A stretch of 34,400 nucleotides of DNA from UBA8904 sp035448625 (GCA_035448625.1 DAOTJI010000026.1:1-34400), one strand, 5' to 3'; shown: positions 1 to 7,764, counted from the stretch's first letter. Notes: generated by a model from the letters alone, not told the origin. Made by a program: numbers and translations.

Positions 1-1257
1 CTTCGGGAGATTCCCGGCGAGGTCGATTACATCATTTCCGCCATTCCCGCCCCTTATACGCCGAAGCTGGTCGATGAAGCGGCTGAGAAGGGCGTGAAGG
101 CCATCCATTTCTTCACCTCCGGCTTCAGCGAGATTGAAGACGCCGAAGGCGAACGCCTGCAGGCGGAGGTCATCGCCAGGGCGAAAAAAGGCGGCATCCG
201 CGTGATCGGACCCAATTGTCTGGGGATTTACTGTCCGGCGGCGGGCATCAGCTTTAACGGCGACTTCGCCCGGACCGCGGGACCGGTGGCCATGATTTCC
301 CAAAGCGGAGGCAACGCCGCGCACTGCATCCAGGAAGGCGCCGCGCGCGGCGTATACTTCAGCAAAGTGATCAGCATGGGCAACGGCGCGGACCTCAACG
401 AGTCCGACTTCCTGGAATATCTGACCCGGGATGAAGAGACAAAAATCATCACGGCCTACCTGGAAGGCGTCCGCCAGGGGCCGCGGTTTTTCAGGGGCCT
501 GCAAAAAGCCGCGCAAAGCAAGCCCGTCGTGGTACTCAAAGTCGGAACGTCCGAATCCGGCGCCGAGGCGGCGGTTTCGCACACGACGGCCCTGGCCGGT
601 TCCGATCAGATCTGGGACGGCCTCTTAAAACAGGCGGGCGCCATCCGGGCCGGCAGCATTGAAGAGATGATGGACGTTGCGCTGACGTTTCAGCAGATGA
701 CGCCGCCCGCGGGAAACCGGATCGTGATCGTCGGCATCGGGGGCGGCGCGAGCGTGATCCTTGCGGACGAATTTTCCCACGCGGGACTCGTGCTGCCGCG
801 GCTCGGCGACGACATCCGGCAAAAGCTGATCAACGTGTTTCCCACGGAAGCCGGGCGGATTTTCAAAAATCCGATCGACCTCAATAATTTTGAAACGCCC
901 GACAAATTCTTCAGCACCATGAAAATTCTGGACGAATGCGAGGAGGCCGACCTGCTGATCCTCCACGTGGCGTTTGATCATTTCGGATTGGTTTCAAAGA
1001 CGGAAAAGGAATTCTGGGTGGGATCGTATCTGAAGTTGATCGGCCGGCTCAAAAAGGAACTTACCAAACCGCTGGCGGTTATTCTGCACAGTTACAGCTC
1101 CGCAAACATGAAGCCGCTGGCGCATCAAGCGGAAGCGGAGCTGGCCGCTTCCGGGATCACCGTTTTTCCCTCCATCGGCCGCGCGGTGCTGGCCCTGAGC
1201 CGTTTCACCCGTTACCACGCAAAACGCGCCGGGAAAAATTCCGCCGGCGTCCGCTAA
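1..1257 (+). CDS. Acyl-CoA synthetase (ADP-forming), alpha-type unit, 5' truncated by window edge
   Basis: The frame is open from base 1, so the GTG at 94 is not the true start and the gene begins outside the window; 418 residues are visible. Family knowledge: NDP-forming acyl/acetyl-CoA synthetases make ATP from acyl-CoA, ADP and phosphate (or the reverse) in the cytoplasm through a phosphohistidine. Visible motifs are the end of a CoA-binding Rossmann domain, GPNCLGI (residues 70-76), SQSGGN (from 100) and VSHTTALAGSD, with His194 as the likely phosphorylated histidine. The protein ends after the flavodoxin-like ligase domains, and no ATP-grasp (beta) domain follows, so a separate beta unit would be needed unless it is fused upstream. 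The acyl substrate cannot be told from sequence. It is convergent with the next gene, with a 67-base gap. Confidence 0.85.
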   Translation, partial: LREIPGEVDYIISAIPAPYTPKLVDEAAEKGVKAIHFFTSGFSEIEDAEGERLQAEVIARAKKGGIRVIGPNCLGIYCPAAGISFNGDFARTAGPVAMISQSGGNAAHCIQEGAARGVYFSKVISMGNGADLNESDFLEYLTRDEETKIITAYLEGVRQGPRFFRGLQKAAQSKPVVVLKVGTSESGAEAAVSHTTALAGSDQIWDGLLKQAGAIRAGSIEEMMDVALTFQQMTPPAGNRIVIVGIGGGASVILADEFSHAGLVLPRLGDDIRQKLINVFPTEAGRIFKNPIDLNNFETPDKFFSTMKILDECEEADLLILHVAFDHFGLVSKTEKEFWVGSYLKLIGRLKKELTKPLAVILHSYSSANMKPLAHQAEAELAASGITVFPSIGRAVLALSRFTRYHAKRAGKNSAGVR

Positions 1258-1324
1258 AAGGTCATCCAGGCAAAATCGAACAGGCCCCGGCAGCCTCATA
1301 CAGCCCGCCGTTTTCATCGAACCC

Positions 1325-1735
1325 TCAAATCACCGCCGTGGCTTCGATTTCAAGCAGCATGCCGTCGAAATAGAGCCTCTGAACCTCCACCAGCGTGCTG
1401 GCCGGGTAGTAATCACCAAAGAACTTTTTGTAAATCTGAGCGCACTCCCTTGCCTTCGCCAAAAAAGCATCGCGATCGGTGCAATAGATCGTCAGCCTGA
1501 CGATATCCGTCATCTTAGCGCCCCCGGCCGCCATGACATCCTGAATGTTGGCCAGTATCTGTTCATACTGGCGGCAAATATCCCCTTCGCCGACCAAGTT
1601 CCCCCGGAGGTCGGAAGCTCCCTGGCCCGCGGCAAACAGGATAGATCCTCCGCCGGTTTTGATCAGATTCGAATATCCGCGGGGCTTTTTCCAGGCAGGC
1701 GGATTCAACACTTCCTTCAAAACTTCGTTTCCCAT
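1325..1735 (-). CDS. Rid (YjgF/YER057c/UK114) family protein lacking the catalytic arginine
   Basis: This is a 136-residue protein with the Rid fold; the C-terminal signature is PASTLVEVQRL...LLEIEATAVI. RidA enzymes hydrolyse reactive 2-aminoacrylate and other imines and carry an Arg in the PAR motif (Arg105 in E. coli RidA). Here that position is Ser (PAS), so imine deaminase activity is doubtful and a divergent Rid subgroup is more likely. Start choice: AGGAGG at 1746-1751 lies 10 nt before the ATG at 1735, but only 1 nt before the alternative ATG at 1744, so the shorter form is preferred. The frame is open further upstream to 1807 without a better ribosome site. It follows the Lys/Ala-tail gene on the same strand. 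Confidence 0.8.
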   Translation of the reverse strand: MGNEVLKEVLNPPAWKKPRGYSNLIKTGGGSILFAAGQGASDLRGNLVGEGDICRQYEQILANIQDVMAAGGAKMTDIVRLTIYCTDRDAFLAKARECAQIYKKFFGDYYPASTLVEVQRLYFDGMLLEIEATAVI

Positions 1736-1849
1736 CCGTCCCATTCCTCCTTTAATTTTGAGAAGGTCAGCCTGTTGATTGCGCCGTGACGTGGGATGAG
1801 GGATCAAATGCCCGACGCCGCGCGTTGAAAATTCGCGGTTGTGTTTTGG

Positions 1850-2242
1850 CTATTCCGCAGGAGCGTCTTCTTTCTTTTTCTTTGCCTTCTTCGGGGCCTC
1901 CCCCTCGGCCGGAGCAGCCTTCTTTTTGGGTTCCTTTTCAGCCGGCGCGGCTTTCTTCTTTGCCTTGGCTTCCTTTTCCGGTGCGGCCGCGGTTTCTTTG
2001 GGCGCGTCTTTTTCCGCCAGCTTTTTGGCTTTGGCCTGTTTCAATGCTTCGGTTTTTGCAATGTTTTTATCAAAAGCGGCAATGCGGATGTTCGTTTCAC
2101 GAATTTGCGATCTAAGATTTTTCACCATGGGGTCTTTTTCTTTGGCGGCCCCGAGCGCCTCCAACTTCTGCAGTCGGAGCTCCAGTTTCTTTTCCAGGAT
2201 CCGGCGCTGTTCCATTCTGACTTCCCTGCTTTTTGATGCCAT
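1850..2242 (-). CDS. Small basic protein: coiled-coil N-terminus plus histone H1-like Lys/Ala/Pro tail
   Basis: The 130-residue protein has no family name I recognise. Residues 1 to about 75 are charged and heptad-like (MASKSREVRMEQRR...LRSQIRETNIRIAAFDKNI), suggesting a helix or coiled coil. Residues from about 68 on are low complexity, repeating KAKK, AAPAEKE and KKKAAPAEGE, and resemble histone H1-like or nucleoid-binding tails. A ribosome site (GGGAGGG, about 4 nt before the ATG) supports the start at 2242. The basic tail would fit nucleic-acid binding or an intrinsically disordered linker, but this is an inference from composition alone. No signal peptide or membrane segment is visible. 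Confidence 0.7.
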   Translation of the reverse strand: MASKSREVRMEQRRILEKKLELRLQKLEALGAAKEKDPMVKNLRSQIRETNIRIAAFDKNIAKTEALKQAKAKKLAEKDAPKETAAAPEKEAKAKKKAAPAEKEPKKKAAPAEGEAPKKAKKKKEDAPAE

Positions 2243-2355
2243 TTTACCCTCCCTTGAAAATTGACCAATGATCTCGAATTGCCGTGGTAAGTAGCAATAT
2301 TTTCATCAGAAAGCCACCATTTTTTAAAGAACAGCGCGATTCACCCTTCTGCCCT

Positions 2356-3519
2356 TTACGGCGATTTTCGCCGCAACAGGCCGACCGTTTCAATATGCTC
2401 GGTTTGCGAAAACATATCGAGGGGTTGAAGGTTCGTGAGAACATATCCGTGCCCGGCCAGATATTGTATGTCCCGCGCCTGCGTGGCCGGATTACAGGAA
2501 ATATAAATAATATCTTGGCATTGCACCTTGCCAAGGGCGTCGAGCGCCTTCGGGTCCATGCCGGCGCGCGGGGGATCCAGAAGGATCAGGTCAACCGTAT
2601 CGTGCCTTTGGGCCGTGCGGCTTAAATATTCGCCGATGTCGGCGCGGATAAAGTCCGCGTTTTTGATTCCGTTTCTTTCGGCATTTTCCCGCGCGCACTG
2701 AACGGACTTTTCATGAATGTCAACGCCGGTCAGCCGTTCGGCGCACTGTGCCAGAAAGATGGAAAAGAGGCCCGATCCGCAACAGGCATCCAGGATGGAA
2801 GCCCTTTTTTCCAGGCCGGCCAGGCGGCACACTTCGTCCACCATGGCGTCCGCGAGATGCAAGTTGGCCTGAAAAAATCCCGAACACGGAACCAGAAATT
2901 CCCGACCCTTCACCGTTCGCACAACGACCTCGCCTGCACCGTCTGAAGGATCGGCCCAGAGGACCAGATCGCTGTCATGTTGTTCAAAGCGAATGCGCAA
3001 TCTTGCCTCGAGGATCTGACGATTGATCGATTCATCCATGATCTCGCAGCGCTCAACGTCCACAAGCCTGCCGCCGGAGATGTCCATGAATCCCAGACGA
3101 AAGCCTTCCCGCGATTTGGCCGCATGCAGTTGCGCCTTTCCCCGGTAGCCGTAGGCGCGCGGCGACGCGATGACGGTTTTCACCGGCGGGTTCTGCACTT
3201 TCCCGATCCTGACAAATGCCTCCCGCACCTGTGCCTCTTTGATTTTCAACTGATGACGGTAAGCAATGTGCTGATACGAGCATCCGCCGCACCGGCCGAA
3301 GTACCGGCAGAGCGGCTCCGTTCTCTGCCCAGAGGGCTCCACAAGGCCCAGCAGGCGCCCCCGGGCATAATTTTTCCTGTGCTCGACGATTTCAACGTCG
3401 GCAACATCCCCCGCTGCGGTGAAGGGCACAAAAATCACCAGACCGGCGGCCCGCCCGACGCCGGAGCCGCCAAAGGCAACCGACTGTATGTTCAAACGGC
3501 AACGATCCCCGATGTGCAT
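2356..3519 (-). CDS. rlmD: 23S rRNA (uracil-5-)-methyltransferase, RumA/RlmD family
   Basis: The 387-residue protein has the order TRAM domain (1-55), iron-sulfur cysteines, central subdomain and SAM-dependent methyltransferase domain. Cys71, Cys77, Cys80 and Cys158 match the C-X5-C-X2-C...C cluster of RumA-type enzymes. SAM motif I is LDACCGSGLFS, and DPPRAG and SCNP (catalytic Cys) are near the C-terminus. The family makes 5-methyluridine in 23S rRNA (U1939 for RlmD); the exact target base cannot be fixed here. Start: ATG at 3519 has AGGAGG 3 nt upstream, which is tight, but it begins just before the TRAM domain; the frame is open back to 3633. The promoter is shared divergently with the rhomboid gene. 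Confidence 0.85.
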   Translation of the reverse strand: MHIGDRCRLNIQSVAFGGSGVGRAAGLVIFVPFTAAGDVADVEIVEHRKNYARGRLLGLVEPSGQRTEPLCRYFGRCGGCSYQHIAYRHQLKIKEAQVREAFVRIGKVQNPPVKTVIASPRAYGYRGKAQLHAAKSREGFRLGFMDISGGRLVDVERCEIMDESINRQILEARLRIRFEQHDSDLVLWADPSDGAGEVVVRTVKGREFLVPCSGFFQANLHLADAMVDEVCRLAGLEKRASILDACCGSGLFSIFLAQCAERLTGVDIHEKSVQCARENAERNGIKNADFIRADIGEYLSRTAQRHDTVDLILLDPPRAGMDPKALDALGKVQCQDIIYISCNPATQARDIQYLAGHGYVLTNLQPLDMFSQTEHIETVGLLRRKSP

Positions 3520-3538
3520 AAGCCTCCTGATGCGGGGC

Positions 3539-3567
3539 ACTATCCTATATTGCGGGACTTGAGTCAA
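3539..3567 (-). promoter_or_regulatory. Sigma-70-like promoter for rlmD-type gene
   Basis: On the minus strand, TTGACT (3567-3562) is followed by a 17-nt spacer and GATAGT (3544-3539), 20 bases before the start codon at 3519. Five and four of six bases match the consensus. This was read by eye only. Confidence 0.45.
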
Positions 3568-3586
3568 CCGGGCGGACGCATTTTTC

Positions 3587-3615
3587 TTTACAACGCATTT
3601 TTTTGTTGTTATGAA
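3587..3615 (+). promoter_or_regulatory. Sigma-70-like promoter for the rhomboid gene
   Basis: TTTACA (3587-3592), a 17-nt spacer and TATGAA (3610-3615) precede the start codon by about 30 nt. A 6-bp inverted pair GTTGTT/AACAAC flanks the -10 region and the start of the leader. Confidence 0.45.
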
Positions 3616-3644
3616 TTTTACCCACAAAAACAACGAAGGAACTC

Positions 3645-4487
3645 ATGATGTCCGCTCAAAGAAACTCCATTCTCTGCCCGAACTGCCGCAAGCTGATCAG
3701 CCTCGATGAACCGGCCTGTCCTTACTGCGGACTGGTGCGTCCCGGCCTGCATGAAACGGCCGGAAAGCTGCGGAGCATTCTTTTCGCGTTTGAGCCGGTG
3801 CAGACGATCCTGTACGTGAACATCGCTTTTTTCGTCCTGGCGCTGCTCTTGGACCTGCGGGGCATCTTTACAGGGGGTAGCCCGCTGGCGTTTCTCTCCC
3901 CTTCCAATCAGAGCCTGCTCGCGCTCGGGGCCAGCGGCGCCGTTCCCGTCATCGTTTACCACAATCTCTGGAGCGTCGTTTCCGCCTCGTTTCTGCACGG
4001 GGGCATACTGCATATCGTTTTCAACATGATGGCGCTCTACCAGCTCGGTCCCTTCGTGCTGCGTGAATTCGGGCTCCACCGCTTCGCCTGCATCTACCTG
4101 CTGTCCGGCGTCGCCGGCTTTGCCGTTTCGGTGCCGGCGGGCGTCCCGTTCACCATCGGCGCCTCCGCTTCCATCTGCGGGCTGATCGGCGCGATCATTT
4201 ACTTCGGCAAAAGCCGCGGAGGCTCCTACGGGGAAAACATTTTCAAGCAGGCGCTGGGCTGGGTCGTCGGACTGGTCATCTTCGGGTTCCTGTTCAGCGG
4301 CATCAACAACTGGGCGCACGGCGGCGGGCTTCTTTCGGGCCTGCTTTTGTCCTATGCGCTGGGCTACAGCGACCAGAGGCCGGAGAGCGCCTGGAGCAAA
4401 ATTCTCGCGTACGCCTGCGTGCTGATCACCGCGGCCGTTTTGCTCTGGGCGGCCGGATCGGCGGTGTTTTTCAAATTCATAAGGTAA
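3645..4487 (+). CDS. Rhomboid-family intramembrane serine protease with N-terminal zinc ribbon
   Basis: The protein has 280 residues. Residues 11-28 form a zinc ribbon (CPNC...CPYC, Cys11/14/25/28). The rest holds about six to seven hydrophobic helices with rhomboid signatures: HGGILHIVFNMMALYQLG, GASASICG (Ser174 as nucleophile) and NNWAHGGG (His225 as partner). Rhomboids cleave substrate membrane helices in the inner membrane; the substrate here is unknown. Start: AAGGA lies upstream, and ATG codons at 3645 and 3648 are both possible, the second with better spacing. The cytoplasmic ribbon probably mediates binding or regulation, which is inference. The next gene on the same strand, 62 nt on, is a lipoprotein. 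Confidence 0.88.
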   Translation: MMSAQRNSILCPNCRKLISLDEPACPYCGLVRPGLHETAGKLRSILFAFEPVQTILYVNIAFFVLALLLDLRGIFTGGSPLAFLSPSNQSLLALGASGAVPVIVYHNLWSVVSASFLHGGILHIVFNMMALYQLGPFVLREFGLHRFACIYLLSGVAGFAVSVPAGVPFTIGASASICGLIGAIIYFGKSRGGSYGENIFKQALGWVVGLVIFGFLFSGINNWAHGGGLLSGLLLSYALGYSDQRPESAWSKILAYACVLITAAVLLWAAGSAVFFKFIR

Positions 4488-4549
4488 GCTGAACGCGTCG
4501 CGCCCCCGGTTCGTCCGGCGGACACGGCCGATCGCCAGGAGGGAAATAC

Positions 4550-4945
4550 ATGAAAAAAAATATTTGCGCGCTGATCGTTTTGGTTTTTCTGCTGTCCGGC
4601 TGCGACGCCACCATGGTCATGGGTGGAAAAGTCATGGGCGTCAGCTCCGGAAGATTCATCTACCAGGACGGCTACCTGTCCACGCAGTACAAGGCCAACG
4701 TCGATCAGGTGTGGCAGGCCTGTGAAAAAACCGTGGTGGAGCTGAAGGGCGGCAAGATCGAAAAGGACCGCAAAATCGCCGGCGGATCGATCAAGGCCGT
4801 CATCTCGGATGAAAAGGTGCACATTCTGGTTGAATACGTCGAAAAGGATGTTACGAATGTTTCCGTGATGTGCGGTATCGGCGGAAGCAACATTGCTTCG
4901 CGAATGATTCAGGACCGGATTGCCGCCAATATCGTAAAGCCCTGA
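4550..4945 (+). CDS. DUF3568-like lipoprotein
   Basis: This 131-residue protein has a short signal sequence ending in the lipobox LLSGC (Cys18), so it should be lipidated and sit in the outer or inner membrane facing the periplasm. The mature part follows the DUF3568 pattern: a YQDGYL segment, a VDQVWQAC helix, KIEKDRKIAGGSIKA strands, and a C-terminal CGIGGSNIASRMIQDRI segment. The family has no known biochemical function. AGGAGG stands 7 nt before the ATG. It is followed, convergently, by rlmI; a weak imperfect hairpin (about 4951-4973) lies in the 40-base gap but lacks a T tract. Confidence 0.8.
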   Translation: MKKNICALIVLVFLLSGCDATMVMGGKVMGVSSGRFIYQDGYLSTQYKANVDQVWQACEKTVVELKGGKIEKDRKIAGGSIKAVISDEKVHILVEYVEKDVTNVSVMCGIGGSNIASRMIQDRIAANIVKP

Positions 4946-4985
4946 CCAAGCGGCGACGCCGACGGAGCGTCACCGTTTGCGCCCG

Positions 4986-6179
4986 TCAGAGCGGCTTTCT
5001 CAGCAGCAAACCTTTGAGATACCGGCCTTCGGGATGGCCCGCGGCCAGCGGGTGATCCGGCCCCGCTTCCAGCCGGGCCAGCAGTTGCAGTTCCACGCGC
5101 GCGTCGCGGGCCGCGCCCAGAACGATTTTGCCGAACAAATCTTCCTCGATGAAATTGGAGCAGGAAAACGTCGCCATCAGGCCGCCCCGTTCCAGATGAC
5201 GGAGGGCCTGCAGATTGATGTCCTTGTAGCCGCGGGAGGCGTGGGCGACGTCTCTTTTGTTTTTGGCGAACACGGGCGGATCGAGAATGATCAGATCGAA
5301 ACATTCCCGCAGGTTCCTCAGATAATCAAACACGTCCGACTCGATGACCGGGTGGTCCTCAGGGTTGAAGCCGTTGAGACGCAGATGTTGCGCGGCCGCA
5401 GCGCAGGCGGATTCGGAGATGTCCAGCGAAACGACTTTTTTCGCCATGCCCGCCGCGGCGTAAACGGAAAACGCTCCGGTGTAGCAAAAGCAGTTCAACA
5501 CCTTTCTGCCCTTAGACAAAAAGCCGATTTTCTCCCGGTTCACGCGCTGATCGAGGAAGAATCCGGTTTTCTGGCCGTGGACAAAATCCACGTCAAACCG
5601 GCGGCCGTTTTCCGTGACGCGCGCGCATCCTTCCTGATCGGGTCCGTGGAGAAAACCCCTGAAATCGGCAAGGCCCTCCAGCTGCCGCGAGCGCCCTGCG
5701 CTTTGCTCGTAGATGCGCGCCGGCTTCATGTGGGCAAGCAGGGCGTCCAGAATGACCGGCTTCTGCCGCTCCATGCCGGCCGTCGTGACGGACAAAACCA
5801 GCGTGTCGTTGTAAACGTCCGCGATCAGGCCGGGGAAGCCGTCTCCTTCGGCATGAATCAGGCGATAGGCGTTTGTCCCCTCGCCGATGATTCGCCTGCG
5901 CAATTCCAGCGCGTCCAAAACTCTCCGGTTCCAGAAGGATGCATCAACGGCATTGCCCGAGTCGCGGCTGACCACCCGGAAGGAAATATCCGTGCGGCTG
6001 TTGAAAAATCCAAGGGCCAGTGCCCGCCCCTCTGCATCGCGGGCCAGAACCACCTCGCCGTCGGAGGGGTTTCCGCGTATATTGGCGATCGCGCCCGAAA
6101 AAACCCAGGGGTGACCGCGCAAAAGCGCGGCCTCTCTGCCGCTTTTCAGCATAATTTCAGGGTAATGGTTTTTGATCAT
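4986..6179 (-). CDS. rlmI: 23S rRNA m5C methyltransferase, RlmI-like class I SAM enzyme
   Basis: The protein has 397 residues, the usual length for RlmI. An N-terminal PUA domain (about 1-75, with RGHPWVFSGAI) is followed by a central RlmI-type subdomain (YRLIHAEGDGFPGLIADVY) and a Rossmann methyltransferase domain: motif I NCFCYTGAFSVYA, SLDISESA, and the catalytic-loop DPPVFAK. RlmI methylates C1962 of 23S rRNA in E. coli; members of this family are named on that basis and the target here is not proven. AAGGA lies 6 nt before the ATG. It is transcribed away from manC from an extended -10 promoter. Confidence 0.87.
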   Translation of the reverse strand: MIKNHYPEIMLKSGREAALLRGHPWVFSGAIANIRGNPSDGEVVLARDAEGRALALGFFNSRTDISFRVVSRDSGNAVDASFWNRRVLDALELRRRIIGEGTNAYRLIHAEGDGFPGLIADVYNDTLVLSVTTAGMERQKPVILDALLAHMKPARIYEQSAGRSRQLEGLADFRGFLHGPDQEGCARVTENGRRFDVDFVHGQKTGFFLDQRVNREKIGFLSKGRKVLNCFCYTGAFSVYAAAGMAKKVVSLDISESACAAAAQHLRLNGFNPEDHPVIESDVFDYLRNLRECFDLIILDPPVFAKNKRDVAHASRGYKDINLQALRHLERGGLMATFSCSNFIEEDLFGKIVLGAARDARVELQLLARLEAGPDHPLAAGHPEGRYLKGLLLRKPL

Positions 6180-6224
6180 GCGGCTTCCTTAGCGTTTCGG
6201 GCTTGAATTTGCAAGCCGGTTTGT

Positions 6225-6233
6225 ATTATACCA
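6225..6233 (-). promoter_or_regulatory. Extended -10 promoter for rlmI
   Basis: On the minus strand TGG-TATAAT (6233-6225) gives a consensus -10 with the TGn extension and no convincing -35. The expected start site is about 40 nt before the rlmI start codon. A 6-bp inverted repeat GGCTTG/CAAGCC (6200-6217) lies in the resulting leader and could be an operator or a small hairpin. Confidence 0.5.
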
Positions 6234-6312
6234 CCTGACAAAGGGCGACCCCGTGCGTGAGGAATGAGCGCGGGAGTCGCCAAAAATATAGCGGAAATAC
6301 AGGAGCAACCGC

Positions 6313-7389
6313 ATGCACGCCGTCATTATGGCCGGGGGAAGAGGAACAAGGTTCTGGCCGCGCAGCCGGGAGAAGAAGCCGAAGCATCTGCTGGATATCG
6401 TCAGCAACCGGACGATTATCCAGGAAACGGTCGATCGGATCAAACCGCTCATCAAACCCAAAAACATTCTGATCGTAACGGGGAAAAAACACGCGCGGGA
6501 GCTGATGAGGCAGCTTCCGGAAATTCCCGCAAAGAATATCCTCATCGAACCGGTCGGTCGCAACACGGCCGCCTGCATCGGACTCGCCGCTCTCCACATT
6601 CAGGAAAAAGCCAAAGACGATGTCATGGTCGTTCTGCCTTCCGACCACGGCATCGCCGATCCTGCCGGATACCGCAGCGTCATCGCCGCGGCGGCCCGGG
6701 CCGCCGAAAAGAAAAACGCCCTGGTCACCATCGGCCTCACTCCCACCAGCCCGCACACCGGCTTCGGTTACATGGAAGGCGGCGCGCCGGCGGGAAAGAT
6801 TGCGGGCAAAAAGCTGCTTCGGGTCAAAGCGTTTCGCGAAAAGCCGAATCTCGAGCAGGCCCGGGTTTTCCTCCGAAGCGGCAACTTTTTCTGGAACAGC
6901 GGCATGTTCGTCTGGAAAGCCTCGGTCATTCTGAAAGAAATTGAAACATTTCTGCCGGATCTGTATTCGGGACTGATGACAATCCGCGCTTCCCTGGGAA
7001 CGGCCAACGAGGCCCGTACGGTGTCGAAAATATACAGGAGCCTCGCCTCGGTCTCCATCGACTATGGCGTAATGGAAAAAGCCGGGGACGTCTTCATGAT
7101 TCCGGCCAGCTTCGGCTGGAGCGACGTGGGCAGCTGGGACACCCTTTGGGAAATCTCTTCGAAAGATCCCGAAGGCAACGCGCTTGCAGGCGGATCGCAG
7201 GCCCTCTACGAACAGGCCGAAAACACGCTTGTATACAGCCCGAACAAACTGGTGGCGCTGATCGGAATAAAGGACGTTCTGGTGGTAGAAACGAAAGACG
7301 CCCTGCTGGTCTGCCGAAGAGGGCGGTCGCAGGACGTCAAGAAAATCGTGGACACGCTGGAGGCGAAGGGAAAGCGTCAGTTGATCTGA
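6313..7389 (+). CDS. manC: Mannose-1-phosphate guanylyltransferase
   Basis: The enzyme forms GDP-mannose from mannose 1-phosphate and GTP for surface polysaccharide or glycan synthesis in the cytoplasm. Its 358 residues contain the nucleotidyltransferase signature MAGGRGTRFWPRSREKKPKH (residues 7-26), GRNTAACI, LPSDH, GFGYME, FREKP, FWNSGMFVW and GWSDVGSWD. The length matches single-function enzymes; the phosphomannose isomerase domain found in bifunctional proteins is absent. AGGAG is 7 nt before the ATG. No other sugar-nucleotide genes are nearby. Its last 13 bases overlap the 3' end of the convergent selenoprotein gene. Confidence 0.92.
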   Translation: MHAVIMAGGRGTRFWPRSREKKPKHLLDIVSNRTIIQETVDRIKPLIKPKNILIVTGKKHARELMRQLPEIPAKNILIEPVGRNTAACIGLAALHIQEKAKDDVMVVLPSDHGIADPAGYRSVIAAAARAAEKKNALVTIGLTPTSPHTGFGYMEGGAPAGKIAGKKLLRVKAFREKPNLEQARVFLRSGNFFWNSGMFVWKASVILKEIETFLPDLYSGLMTIRASLGTANEARTVSKIYRSLASVSIDYGVMEKAGDVFMIPASFGWSDVGSWDTLWEISSKDPEGNALAGGSQALYEQAENTLVYSPNKLVALIGIKDVLVVETKDALLVCRRGRSQDVKKIVDTLEAKGKRQLI

Positions 7390-7700
7390 ATTTCGGCGGG
7401 AAAAGCTTTCAGATAAACCGGCCTGCCCTGCGCAAAAAAATTGCCCGCCCGCAGAGCCTTGATGATCGCGTCGGAATCCGTTTTTTCGTCGTCAAAGGCA
7501 ATCACCAGACGGTTCGGCCTTTGCGTTTGATATTTTTGAACTCCGTCAATGTTCTGGAGGATAGCCCCTATCCTTCTTTCGGCGCCTCACGAAAAACATC
7601 CGGGCACCGTCAACTGCACGAATCTCTCCGCCGCTCCGGCCGTCCCGGCCGACAGGGCCCAAAACAAAAAGATGACAACCCATCGCTTGATTTTTCTCAT
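7377..7700 (-). CDS. Probable periplasmic selenoprotein: MerP/HMA-like domain with CXXU motif (TGA at 7587-7589)
   Basis: A conventional reading stops at the TGA at 7587-7589. Reading it as selenocysteine gives 107 residues. Residues 1-24 are a clear Sec signal peptide (RKIKR, then a hydrophobic run, then an AGAA cleavage site). The mature part is one heavy-metal-associated fold: FVQLTVPGCFSU (Cys35, Sec38), helix GAERRIGAILQNIDGVQKY, strand RLVIAFDDEKT, helix SDAIIKALRAGNFF. In HMA/MerP proteins the motif after the first strand is GxxCxxC, so the TGA replaces the second metal-binding Cys. A hairpin downstream fits a bacterial SECIS. Start: ATG 7700 is chosen for the signal peptide; ATG 7712 is also in frame, and neither has a strong ribosome site. 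Likely role: periplasmic binding or reduction of a soft metal. A nonsense pseudogene is the alternative. Confidence 0.8.
7558..7589 (-). promoter_or_regulatory. Putative SECIS element with the UGA codon
   Basis: On the minus strand the UGA (7589-7587) is followed after 19 nt by a GGG apical loop (7567-7565) closed by a perfect 7-bp stem, AGGATAG / CTATCCT (7574-7568 and 7564-7558). A mismatch and one more G-C pair extend it. Known bacterial SECIS elements place a short, G-containing apical loop about 16-37 nt after the UGA; E. coli fdhF is similar. Confidence 0.75.
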
Positions 7701-7764
7701 CACACCGTCCATCGTTCACGATTCACTAAACCACGTCTCCGAAAAACGCAACGGCAATTTCGAA

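Noticed and set aside
94..1257. GTG at 94 as the start of the acyl-CoA synthetase
   Set aside because: The frame is open to base 1 and encodes the CoA-binding domain upstream of that codon.
7587..7589. TGA as a nonsense mutation of a decayed gene
   Set aside because: The stop sits exactly at the functional Cys position, the rest of the frame is intact, and a SECIS-like hairpin follows; kept only as the alternative explanation.
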